Source: Seminavis robusta (Eukaryota > Bacillariophyta > Bacillariophyceae > Naviculales > Naviculaceae). From it: 64,000 nucleotides of DNA. The stretch is from assembly GCA_903772945.1 (NCBI GenBank), contig CAICTM010000020.1:1-64000 (forward strand), read 5' to 3'. The translations under genes were made by a program, and so were the position numbers. The notes beneath the pieces were generated by a model. The model was not told the DNA's origin, did not search any database, and saw only the letters and a program-made list of their open reading frames with translations. Positions 1-8,122 of this stretch are shown here, piece after piece. The stretch's first letter is position 1, and each line of letters starts with the position of its first letter.

Positions 1-585
1 AATGGAACCAATTGCGCGGCAACAGGAACGCAACAAGAACCAACCAGAGCATCCCTCTCCATGTACGGCAATGGCACCAATATTTGGTACTTTGACGGTG
101 TCCCACAAACAGGTCTCGGTGTCGAGGCCATGGTTGGCTGGGACTGCCTCGGTCATCAAGGAAGGGGTGTGTGGTGGGGTCAAACTGCCGATTCCAGCGA
201 GTATTGGTGCAACTTGTTCCAGGTGGAGTACGGGGAGGAAACACGACAAGCAACCTACATCAACTATGCCTTTGGTGGGACCGGCCAATATGCTTCCGCC
301 GAGGGATCTTGTCCCACAACGTTCGACGAAATCCCTCCCGATGCCTTGCAGGCAAGCTTTTCCAGGACCCTGGGCGACGACGAAACCTTTCAATTCACTT
401 GCCAGGAGGACTCCCCACAATCGTGCCGTCCACGAAGTACACCAGTTCCAAATCCCTTTGCGGATGAGCAGTCTCTTCCTGTGCTGGATACTACTACATG
501 CCTCCCAATCGATGGACAATCCTCCGCTTCAGTGCCAAGTGTCGCCAGTCTGATTCTCGTAGCTGCGGCCTTGTCTTTCGCATGA
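1..585 (+). CDS. C-terminal part of a secreted or surface protein (5' end outside window)
   Basis: The frame is open from the left edge to a TGA at 583-585, so only the last 194 or so residues are present. The sequence is rich in Cys, Gly, Trp and Tyr (for example WYFDG, GRGVWWG, YWCNLFQVEYG), as expected of an extracellular disulphide-bonded domain. The last 18 residues (SVPSVASLILVAAALSFA) form a hydrophobic tail with no charged residue after it, preceded by small residues, which is the usual form of a GPI-attachment signal; a short membrane anchor is the alternative. I do not recognise the domain. No N-terminal signal can be checked because the start lies outside the window. Compositionally it resembles small secreted proteins of diatoms, but that is inference. 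Confidence 0.6.
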   Translation, partial: NGTNCAATGTQQEPTRASLSMYGNGTNIWYFDGVPQTGLGVEAMVGWDCLGHQGRGVWWGQTADSSEYWCNLFQVEYGEETRQATYINYAFGGTGQYASAEGSCPTTFDEIPPDALQASFSRTLGDDETFQFTCQEDSPQSCRPRSTPVPNPFADEQSLPVLDTTTCLPIDGQSSASVPSVASLILVAAALSFA

Positions 586-732
586 TGCTAGCTGTGCAAC
601 CCAAGCCAGAAGAAAAGATGTAATGACATTACGTAAGGTCTTGTGTTTTGGGAAGATATGGCTTAGCTAGTATGCTTACAATAGATCCTAATGGATTAGA
701 CTCATCGGTGCACCATTGGTCTCAGGGACTGC

Positions 733-1160
733 TTGCCTTGTCATCTCGCCTGTTGCTTTCACCCCCTTGCACTAGCTTGCTTAGAGATTGAACAATCAGC
801 TCCTAATCACATTCCTTCCCATTCAGCTGTTGCCACGGACCATCGTTGCCAAGGAGTGGTTGCCTGTCCTTATCAGCTCCGCTGCTTCCACCTCCTTGCC
901 ATGTCTCCGGAATTGGCACTGAAAAGTTTGCCATACCGGTTAGCTGTTGCCTTGGATCATCATTGCCGGGGGCTGGTTGACTCCCTGTCTCGCCTCTGTT
1001 GCTTCCACCTCCTTGCCCTGCCTGGCTTGAAAACAGATCAATGGGCACCGAGAGGTTTGCCATACTAGTTAGCTGTCGCCCCGGACCATCGTTGCCAGGG
1101 AGTGGTTGCCTGTCCATATCGCCTCCGATGCTTCCATTATCCTGCACTGGCTCGCTTGGA
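733..1160 (-). repeat. Tandem minisatellite, about 120-130 bp units, inside and just beyond a gene
   Basis: About four diverged copies of one unit follow each other; on the + strand the markers are the GCTTCCACCTCCTTGCC-type motif and GTTGCCAGGGAGTGGTTG-type motif, the latter recurring near 842, 960 and 1091. Three units are coding in the secreted protein on the minus strand; the unit nearest 733 lies past its stop codon, so the array extends into the 3' UTR. Confidence 0.75.
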
Positions 1161-1345
1161 GGCTGATTAGTTGGCTCTGCATAGCTTTTTTCTGGCCTAG
1201 CTTTCGCCCTGGACCACTGCGGGGTGCCACAAGCTCCTTCGTTTTCGTCTACAGCATGGCAACAGGAGACAGCGCTTTCGCGAAGACTTCCTGCCTCGTA
1301 GAAGGAAAAGCAGAGGAAGAGAACATAGCAAATGTTTAGTTTCAT
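803..1345 (-). CDS. Small secreted protein with three internal repeats
   Basis: This 180-residue protein starts at an ATG followed by a clear signal peptide (MKLNICYVLFLCFSFYEAGS, likely cleavage near residue 19-21). The first third is Cys- and Glu-rich; from about residue 78 the protein consists of a repeat of roughly 40 residues: a core RQPLPGNDGPGRQLTSMAN followed by [LF]SVPI and a Gly/Ser-rich linker with QGGGS. The second copy reads SQPAPGNDDPRQQLTGMAN and the third, truncated, RQPLLGNDGPWQQLNG before the stop. NLS and NFS in the SVPI segment are potential N-glycosylation sites. No known domain was recognised. The repeat DNA continues past the stop codon, so the coding length probably changes with unit number. 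Function unknown; a cell-wall, mucilage or secreted matrix protein is a guess. Confidence 0.6.
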   Translation of the reverse strand: MKLNICYVLFLCFSFYEAGSLRESAVSCCHAVDENEGACGTPQWSRAKARPEKSYAEPTNQPPSEPVQDNGSIGGDMDRQPLPGNDGPGRQLTSMANLSVPIDLFSSQAGQGGGSNRGETGSQPAPGNDDPRQQLTGMANFSVPIPETWQGGGSSGADKDRQPLLGNDGPWQQLNGKECD

Positions 1346-1610
1346 TTATCTGGAGGCTTGTTTGGTGAGCTGTACGAGTACTCGGAGTACTCGTTGGTAG
1401 GTAGCTTTGAAAGGGCACTCGATTGGTGGGTTCGTACAGCCGTAGCCAGCTTAGAAAGTTGAAAGGGCCATTATATCGTAAACCTACTATACTGCCGGAA
1501 CTGATTCCTTCCACCATCTATCTGCCGCATCCGGTCATCAAACTCGACAGGTGATCACACGTTCACACAGCTACCGTACATAGATCAACTTCGAATATTC
1601 GGAGGGATGG

Positions 1611-2387
1611 CTAGTAGCGGTATCCATTTGGCGCCTCGACCATTGCTGAGAGAATCAGACCTGCCCAAACACCATTTTCCAGGAGGCTCTCATCTGCCGA
1701 GGGGTGCTGTGCAGCAATTGCTGCAGGAAGATTGCCATTCATGACAGCCCAGCAAGTCTTGCGGAACTCTTCGTTGGTGGTCATCAATGACGCAATAGTT
1801 GCTCGGTCCGTCATGTCCTTCAACAAGTGTCTGTTTGTTGTCAAAATGCAACTTATAAGTTCAAAGCAGCATTGCTTCGATTGCCCCATGCCAGGGAAAC
1901 GGAGGGACAAGTCAAGGCCTTCGGTTAGAGGCCGTATGTTACCAGTAGGTCGAGGTACTCCGTTCCGGTAGGAAGCGGACCCGTTGAATTTTCCCTGGAA
2001 TACTGCTCTCAAATGGGCCTCCAGCGTCTTGTCGCACTCCTTCACTCCCTCGTAGCAGCACAGTTTGTCAAACCACGGAAGCACAATGCTTACATCTTCG
2101 GCTCGTGGCCTTACTCCCATAGGAACAAGCATGGACCTCACCAATTCCCACTCTTTTGGGTCTTTGTCTGAAAATTCAAACCTTTTGGTCCAGGACTCTT
2201 TCATCCCGCTTCGAAGAGCATTGTCAAAGTACTCACAACTGTAGCAGAGATGCTGGCTGTACTCTTGGAATTCCTTGCCACCTACTACAACGGCCAGATC
2301 AGGTTTGATGGAACGGAACACCTTCTCCTGCTTCGTAGCGGCGCTCTCTACATCAATGATTTCTCCGCCACCTCGTTTGCGAGACAT
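1611..2387 (-). CDS. BTB/POZ-domain protein
   Basis: A 258-residue single-exon protein. After a short basic N-terminus (MSRKRGGG) comes a BTB/POZ fold: PDLAVVVGGKEFQEYSQHL followed by YFDNALRSGMKES and the FEFSDKDPKEWELVRSML segment, matching the beta-strand and helix order of the family, where the conserved Asp in 'PDL.V.VG' starts the domain. BTB domains form dimers and often recruit cullin-3 ubiquitin ligases. The C-terminal half (about residues 110-258) is helical and could be a BACK-like region, but I see no Kelch, MATH or other partner domain. Proteins of this size and layout are numerous in diatom genomes. Substrate unknown. The ATG at 2387 is the first in frame. Confidence 0.7.
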   Translation of the reverse strand: MSRKRGGGEIIDVESAATKQEKVFRSIKPDLAVVVGGKEFQEYSQHLCYSCEYFDNALRSGMKESWTKRFEFSDKDPKEWELVRSMLVPMGVRPRAEDVSIVLPWFDKLCCYEGVKECDKTLEAHLRAVFQGKFNGSASYRNGVPRPTGNIRPLTEGLDLSLRFPGMGQSKQCCFELISCILTTNRHLLKDMTDRATIASLMTTNEEFRKTCWAVMNGNLPAAIAAQHPSADESLLENGVWAGLILSAMVEAPNGYRY

Positions 2388-3121
2388 GCTAACTACCTTG
2401 TACTGGTGAAGATTGCAACTCTCTCAATTGACCTTGTGCTGGTGGAGATGACGAACGCTTCAATTCGATGTTGCCAGTGTTGTGCAAAGTGAGAGCTTCG
2501 AATAACGCCCTCGACGGCGTCTGTGGTCGTGGGTGGTTCATCATCACGATTTGAACGTTTGCGTTGTCTTAGTGAAATAGATAGCCATCCGTGGTTCATT
2601 CCAAGCATTTTCCACTCCTGTCTTTACACTAGACTATACCAAACTTTTGGTACGATACGCTGCTTGAAAAGAGGCTAACGAGCGGTCCGACCTGGGTTTC
2701 ATCCCGGTCGGCGACGAACGGGCAGTCGCCCCCTTGAAATGAGACAATCAGGTTGCAATATTGGGATTAGCTGTGCAGTGCTCATGGTTCATTGATAAGG
2801 GAGTCCAGCGTTCGCATACTAGTAGTGTATTGCATGTAATGCGTCTGCGACCGCAAGTGTTACTAGTATGTCCAACGACCACATCCCAAGTGCAAAGTTA
2901 GCGTAAATGCGTTGTTTTAGTGGGAAGATGCCAGTTCCCGGTAGATTGGTTCCCTGCACCTCCATTTAACATTCGTCTTCACAGCTTTGCAACAATGTTT
3001 AACGGCATCATTGGCCGCCGAATAACCGTCTCGAATTCAAAAGCCATTCAAACCTATCGCCCACAAAATCCACCTCCCACGAACCACTCTCTTTCATCAT
3101 CACCTCCCACTAACATTCACC
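2388..3121. other. Intergenic region between divergent BTB and SGNH genes
   Basis: This 734-bp spacer must hold both promoters. I see no supported ORF. It contains two adjacent GC-rich hairpins at 2688-2730 (listed separately). The last 120 bp before the ATG at 3122 are pyrimidine- and A-rich with runs of CCTCCCAC, likely 5' UTR. Confidence 0.5.
2688..2730. other. Two adjacent hairpins, possible structured RNA
   Basis: CGACC-GGG (one bulged T) pairs with CCCGGTCG around a six-base loop at 2688-2710, and immediately next to it GGCGAC pairs with GTCGCC around a nine-base loop at 2710-2730. Both arms are perfect apart from the bulge. This is more GC-rich than the surrounding spacer. It does not fold into a tRNA cloverleaf that I can recognise; it may be an ncRNA, a terminator-like structure, or chance. 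Confidence 0.3.
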
Positions 3122-4603
3122 ATGGCATCCGTTCCTTCCCAAGACGAGGACGACAGAGACGAGAAGGTCGTGTTCAAGATTGGCAGCGAATCATACGAGA
3201 GTGATCATGGTGTGGAACGTTACAGCGATGAAGACGACAGCAGTGGCTGCTGCGACGACGAGGAAGCCAACGCCGTCGCGGCTTCGGGTCGCATGAAGAG
3301 CATGGGCGTCATGATGGGTGATGATTACGACGAAAGCAGCCGCGGCGATAGCTGCTGTGTCCGTTATTGGCTTTGTTGGATTTGCTGCAGTTTCTTGGTC
3401 ATTACGATGATTGTGGGCTTTATGGGAGCTGTGGAATACCAAAAGGAAGCAGCCATCTTGTACGGAATCATTGATGAGGACAATGGGGATGTAGCTTGCA
3501 CCGCGTATGACGACAACGCTCTGACCGCAATTAACAATTTCTATGAAGGCAACAATGACACTTCTAAATTTTGTCAGGAGGGTGTAAGTTATCATGTATA
3601 TTTGGTTTGGTTAGGAAGGAGAGGTTTGGGGTTCTCAACATTATATTGCCTTTTGTTTTTACTTTCACCTTTATTTGTAACAGTTCCCTGATTGCCAGTG
3701 CAAGCATCCTTATCGACCAACCAAGCCAACGGACCATGGTCCTCAGTGGACAGAAATTCAAACGATGAATCTGGCGCAAGTCCAAATGTACAGCCAACAC
3801 AAACAAGCGGATGTGGCATTGCTCGGAGATAGCATGTGAGTCAAAAATTTGGTTAGTCCATGCTCTGACTGACAGTCTGGTTATCTGATCTCACTTTCCA
3901 TTATTCTTTCAGTATTGAGCACTTTACTGGTCTGGATTTGGGTTACTCGGGTGGTGTTTGGAAAGCCAACAAGCGTGCTTTTGACAGGATTTTTAACCGA
4001 AAGAATGGTGGCAAGGTCAACGGTGTCGCTCTCGGTGTAGGAGGTGATCGAATTGCAAACCTCCTGTTCCGTCTCCAGAATGGTGAAGCACCGGCAGAAT
4101 TCCACCCCAAAATCTGGTGGATCTTGATTGGCACCAACGATTTGGAAGACAAGTGCAATGCCGATACCATTGTCGTGGGACAGTTTCGTCTGGTGGATGA
4201 AATCCGCAAGTTTCATCCTGGAGCTACGATTGTATTCAACTCCATTCTCCCTCGCAATGAAAACCCCAATGATCTGTTTGCGTCTCCTACCTGGCCCATT
4301 ATCCAGGAAATCAATCTCAAGCTGGAATGTTACGCCAATACGGCCAAGGGCGTCGAATTCTTTAATGCCACGGATGTTTTTACGGCTCATAGCAAGGGCA
4401 AGGTCGTGGTCAACAGGCACTTTATGCAAGATGCCGTGCACCCCAATGCAGAAGGTACTCGCCTTTGGGGTGATGCCATTGCGGACAAAGTGATCGAGTT
4501 GAAGCAAAAGAAGAAGAGGCACCACAAAAACAACAACAATCATCATGAGAAAACTGGCGGTGCCAATCACACACCAAAGAAGAACAAGGACAAGTCTGGT
4601 TAA
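3122..4603 (+). CDS. Membrane-anchored SGNH/GDSL hydrolase, three exons
   Basis: Exons 3122-3583, 3684-3835 and 3913-4603 join in frame (introns GTAAGT...CAG and GTGAGT...TTTCAG) to give 434 residues. An acidic cytoplasmic N-terminus leads to one transmembrane segment (about residues 81-103, CWICCSFLVITMIVGFMGAV), so this is a type II membrane protein. The lumenal or outer domain is an SGNH hydrolase related to platelet-activating-factor acetylhydrolase: block I LLGDSIIEHF with nucleophile Ser204, a conserved GGD near residue 250, block III GTND (278-281) and block V QDAVHPN carrying the Asp-His pair. The second splice falls right inside block I, and only splicing restores GDSII. The C-terminus is a His/Lys/Asn-rich tail. 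Such enzymes hydrolyse ester or acetyl groups of lipids or polysaccharides; the substrate here is unknown. It converges on a second, unrelated-looking SGNH gene. Confidence 0.85.
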
Positions 4604-4803
4604 ATGACGAGCAACTAGCAATCAAAGGTTTCTGTAGACAGTACTTAGCACTGTACTACTTGTTAGAATCACCTTTTAATACTAAAAAGAAGATCATTTT
4701 TAGATGTATATCATTAGGTACTGTACCGTATTACAGAATGAAACACGTGGTTTCGTCGCCGCGTTGTGCAATCCCCTTCAAGTTGCATAAGCTGGAGCCC
4801 CCT

Positions 4804-7005
4804 TCATCGGCAGACGAGAAGACCCATAATTTTGAAGACTTTGCCACTTTCAAAGCGTGCTTCCAACCGTAGCCGTTCTTGTGTTATTGGCTCGGCTAGA
4901 ACCATGCGCTCCACATACATCTCAGAAGTATTCTTGCCGTGAAACCCGACTAGATCTTTTGTCAGCATTGACACTTTTGAAGAACCTTGCGCCACTCGAT
5001 CCAGTTGTATGCGAAGCCGGCTTTGTTCCCATCGTTCGCCGTAACTTTTTAGATAAAAAACGACAACTTGTCGTATCGTCCCACCACCAAAGACAAGGGT
5101 CATGGTGGCTCCCGGTTGCTCCAATTCTGGCACATAGCCAATCTTTTTCCCGTCTACATGACGACGAACTTTCCAGCCCTGATTGTGAAATTCCAGGCTG
5201 TGTTCTCGAAAGTAGGTCTCCACGGTGGCTTCGTCCAATGCATTGTGATCACTCAAGAGACCACTAACCCATGCAAACGGGCATTTTGGATTCTCTGGGG
5301 AGACGCAGGAAGAAGCAGCAGTAGCATCGCTCTCGTTCTTCCACAAGGTGGAAACCTCTTGCAGAGAAAGATCAGGGTGCAGAGGAGGCGGCAAACCACG
5401 AGGAGGTGCATGCGGTTTTCCAGGGAAACGAGTATTCCCCCACAAGGCTGGAAGTGGCAGTCCTCGTTCCCATCTTGCTATTTCGTATTCGTCGTCCAAA
5501 ACCTTTTTCGAAGGAGCTGATTGTTCTTGAGGTCGAGCGTCATGAGCAAACGCATGTCCATCGCAATAGGTTGTCCAGAGTGTCAGGAACGCGTAGGATA
5601 CAATCCATGGCACTACCATGTGCATGGGCATACCCGGATGAATCTCTCGGACCATTTTGGACTTGTCCAATTTGTACGCACGGTACCAACCAAAAGGCGA
5701 GAACCAAAACTCGTGGGTATCCCCATACACCCAATCTCGCACCATGTCCGCGTACGACAGAGCAGTAATGATGCCATAGTAGTTTGCCAAGACGTGCACA
5801 GCCTGAGATAGTTCAGTGGTGGCGAGAATCTCGCGTTGTTCGTTCCCAAGGTAGTCGTCCAGATGAAGAATCACTGGAGGCTGCAATGGCACTCTGTCAG
5901 CAGTTGATGATGATGATGAACATTGTGGAAGAGGCGAATGGGCCAAGCGAATAAAGTCTTGCAAGACTGGCAGCGTCATTTCTCTCCATGAGCCTGCTGT
6001 CGGAGTCCCGCCATTGAGATGATTGTTGGTGTCCCCTTGTTGGTAAAAGGTGTTGAGATGCATATCATTGGTGGAATAGGCATTGATTATGATATCAGGA
6101 TTCTTTGCTTCAGGCGGTAACAAGTCGAACTCTAGAATCGCATTTCCACTAATCTGCAGGATGAACCAGTGTGAGAGACTAGCTACCGTGGCCAATGGCA
6201 AACTCATGTGAGACAAAAACCCGTTGCTCACCGTATTGCTCCCTCCCATGACAACCGTATGGACTTGAAACAGCCTCAGATTGGACTCTTTGTCTGATCT
6301 ATTTTGATTATCCCTCTGTACTAACAAAGATTCCACAATTTGATCCAGGAACGACTGAAGTCGATGTGGCCATGCACACACTTTCTGCGAGAGCTTGTGC
6401 TTGACTTTCTTGGCGAATACTTGCTGACAATTGATGCCCGCAACGACGGATCCTCCCATGACAACAACTCTTACAGGTCGGGGAATATTTTCCTCTTGTA
6501 GTTTGTTGTCGGTGTGGTCTTTGATGATGTATTGCCATCTTGGCCATAGCACTTTCTCTAGAACATGTCGTACCGATGAAAGGTCCCGAGGAACGGTCTT
6601 GATGCTGTTGGGTAACCTAGGTGATATCAAATGTAGTAATTGCGCCGTCAAGTCGCTGAATTCATAGTCTGGATCTTGAGGGAGAAGCTGACTGGCCTTG
6701 TGTATGTAATCCAAGTGTTGGGTCCATAAGGATAATGGCGTGGCATGCTGGAAAGCAGGGGGTAGTGCTTGACAGATATTGGGCGGATTGTGATTCATCC
6801 AGGGGTTGGTTGATGCACTGTTTGTGGAGATTCCTTCAGTCGACCTCCCTGATAGCATGAACCGAAGGTAGTCCTCTTGTGTAGACCTTTGAAAGCTGCT
6901 CATCTTGTAGAGTGCCAAGCAAACGAGGGCCAGAATAGCGAGGAGTCGAAACTTGTAGGATACCCTCATCTTGGACACTAACGACAACGCGCAATCAACA
7001 AGCAT
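4804..7005 (-). CDS. Large type II membrane protein with SGNH-like esterase domain
   Basis: A 733-residue single-exon protein. A signal anchor lies at about residues 17-34 (FRLLAILALVCLALYKM), after either of two Met codons (7005 or 6969; the second would leave a short basic head typical of type II proteins). The catalytic part begins near residue 180 with VVVMGGSVVAG, in which Ser186 occupies the block I nucleophile position, followed by a second VVMGGSNTVS motif, then IINAYSTNDMH as a block III (S-x-N-D). A HPG motif (REIHPGMPMH) later may supply the catalytic His. The C-terminal 200 residues (after about 530) resemble no domain I know. The same overall layout occurs in a family of ochrophyte proteins of unknown role, possibly polysaccharide O-acyl esterases or transferases. 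It is convergent with the SGNH gene at 3122-4603, 200 bp away. Confidence 0.7.
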   Translation of the reverse strand: MLVDCALSLVSKMRVSYKFRLLAILALVCLALYKMSSFQRSTQEDYLRFMLSGRSTEGISTNSASTNPWMNHNPPNICQALPPAFQHATPLSLWTQHLDYIHKASQLLPQDPDYEFSDLTAQLLHLISPRLPNSIKTVPRDLSSVRHVLEKVLWPRWQYIIKDHTDNKLQEENIPRPVRVVVMGGSVVAGINCQQVFAKKVKHKLSQKVCAWPHRLQSFLDQIVESLLVQRDNQNRSDKESNLRLFQVHTVVMGGSNTVSNGFLSHMSLPLATVASLSHWFILQISGNAILEFDLLPPEAKNPDIIINAYSTNDMHLNTFYQQGDTNNHLNGGTPTAGSWREMTLPVLQDFIRLAHSPLPQCSSSSSTADRVPLQPPVILHLDDYLGNEQREILATTELSQAVHVLANYYGIITALSYADMVRDWVYGDTHEFWFSPFGWYRAYKLDKSKMVREIHPGMPMHMVVPWIVSYAFLTLWTTYCDGHAFAHDARPQEQSAPSKKVLDDEYEIARWERGLPLPALWGNTRFPGKPHAPPRGLPPPLHPDLSLQEVSTLWKNESDATAASSCVSPENPKCPFAWVSGLLSDHNALDEATVETYFREHSLEFHNQGWKVRRHVDGKKIGYVPELEQPGATMTLVFGGGTIRQVVVFYLKSYGERWEQSRLRIQLDRVAQGSSKVSMLTKDLVGFHGKNTSEMYVERMVLAEPITQERLRLEARFESGKVFKIMGLLVCR

Positions 7006-7583
7006 TCAGCTATGCACTGCAACATTCTCGTCTGGATAATATTGTTTGCATCATCGGGTACTCTCGTAGTTATGGAGCTTGATCATGTACAGATAGTTGG
7101 TGATCTGAGTAATGAAGACTGAAGGCGTGTTGGTGGCAAAACTAATTTTATTTTCTAAGACGGAACAGATAGACGTTACTCTGGTAGCTAGCTAGTCCTC
7201 AAACTTAGCTGTAGGGGGGTAATTGGCTTCACATTGCTATTTGGAACCCTACTTCAACCTTGTCCCCCGTGATTTTCAGCCATCCCCGGAGCACGGCTGT
7301 GGACTGGAGCTGCAGAGACTTGGATGAGTAGACAAAGCATCCAGGGCCATGCTTGTCAGCTTGGGGCAGGATTGCCAACTTCTTTCTTTGCAGGTGGAGA
7401 GGGCGAGGTCAGAAACACAAATTGGCTGGTACAGTATTGTGTTGGTGGAATGATTCGATTCGATTCAAACGAATCGGGCACTTCGTACTACCTCCAGCTC
7501 CCGAGGACTCGTGGAGGGCAAGGATGGCTGTGCAAACATGGGACATCAGCACATATATAGATTCTCTTACGTAGAGTTGTTTC

Positions 7584-7662
7584 CTTCTGTCTTGAGTGTT
7601 TTAGTAAAGAAAAACGAAATTGCTTCTGTCTTGAGTGTTTTTTGTAAAGGAAAACGAAATTG
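7584..7662. repeat. 39-bp tandem direct repeat, related copy near 12080
   Basis: CTTCTGTCTTGAGTGTTTT followed by GTAAAG(A/G)AAAACGAAATTG occurs twice back to back (7584-7622, 7623-7662) with few differences. A diverged version, CTTCTGTCTTGAATGATTTT plus GTGAAGAAAAT, lies near 12081-12115 on the same strand, so this is a dispersed short element rather than a purely local slippage. Confidence 0.7.
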
Positions 7663-8103
7663 CTGGCATGCTACATGTACCGAAGCTCTCTGCTCTCCAA
7701 TGATTACTAGTCCCCACGAAATGTGACATTCTCTCTCTACCTTCCCCAAATACAGGAGCCTGAGCGTACCCATGGCTAGAGCCGGAGTTGGCTACGACAC
7801 AACGCCTACAGCAAAGATGACGTGCCTCGTGACTAGTAGATCTTGTCAGTCATGGCAGTCACAAACGCTTGCTGGATAGATCCAGACAAACGTGGACTTT
7901 GGAAGCAGACAATGAGTAGACATACCCAAAGATTTCAAGTCTACACAGGTGGCTTACAGCAATCCAACCCCCCACGGAATATTTCCCAGCTTGATTCAAT
8001 ACCCCTTGCCACTTGACTCTTTTTGTCTGCCAGTTGTTTGGTTTGAAATCCGACAGAATTGTTCGGGAGGTATGCTTCGGCGACATACTGCTGCAGTGCG
8101 ATG

Positions 8104-8115
8104 CCCCCCCCCCCC
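8104..8115. repeat. C12 homopolymer
   Basis: Twelve consecutive C bases, just 8 bp past the stop of the EGF-like membrane protein. On the gene's strand it is a G12 run in the 3' UTR, capable of forming a G-rich structure; also prone to sequencing error. Confidence 0.9.
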
Positions 8116-8122
8116 GTGCCTG

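Larger units (their letters stand above)
7006..8122. other. Intergenic, 1.1 kb, with short repeats
   Basis: No coding sequence that I can support. It holds a 39-bp direct repeat (7584-7662), AATCGATTCG-like palindromic sequence near 7455-7475, and a 12-base C run at 8104-8115 in the 3' flank of the next gene. Confidence 0.5.

Noticed and set aside
43-553. Alternative + frame from position 2 (MEPIARQQERNKNQ)
   Set aside because: The frame ending at 585 has a coherent Cys/Trp-rich sequence and GPI-like tail; the other is its shadow.
2681-2735. tRNA gene
   Set aside because: Two hairpins only, no acceptor stem or recognisable B-box and anticodon arm.
3881-4621. 246-codon minus-strand frame over the SGNH gene
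   Set aside because: The + strand encodes all SGNH blocks; the minus frame has no domain.
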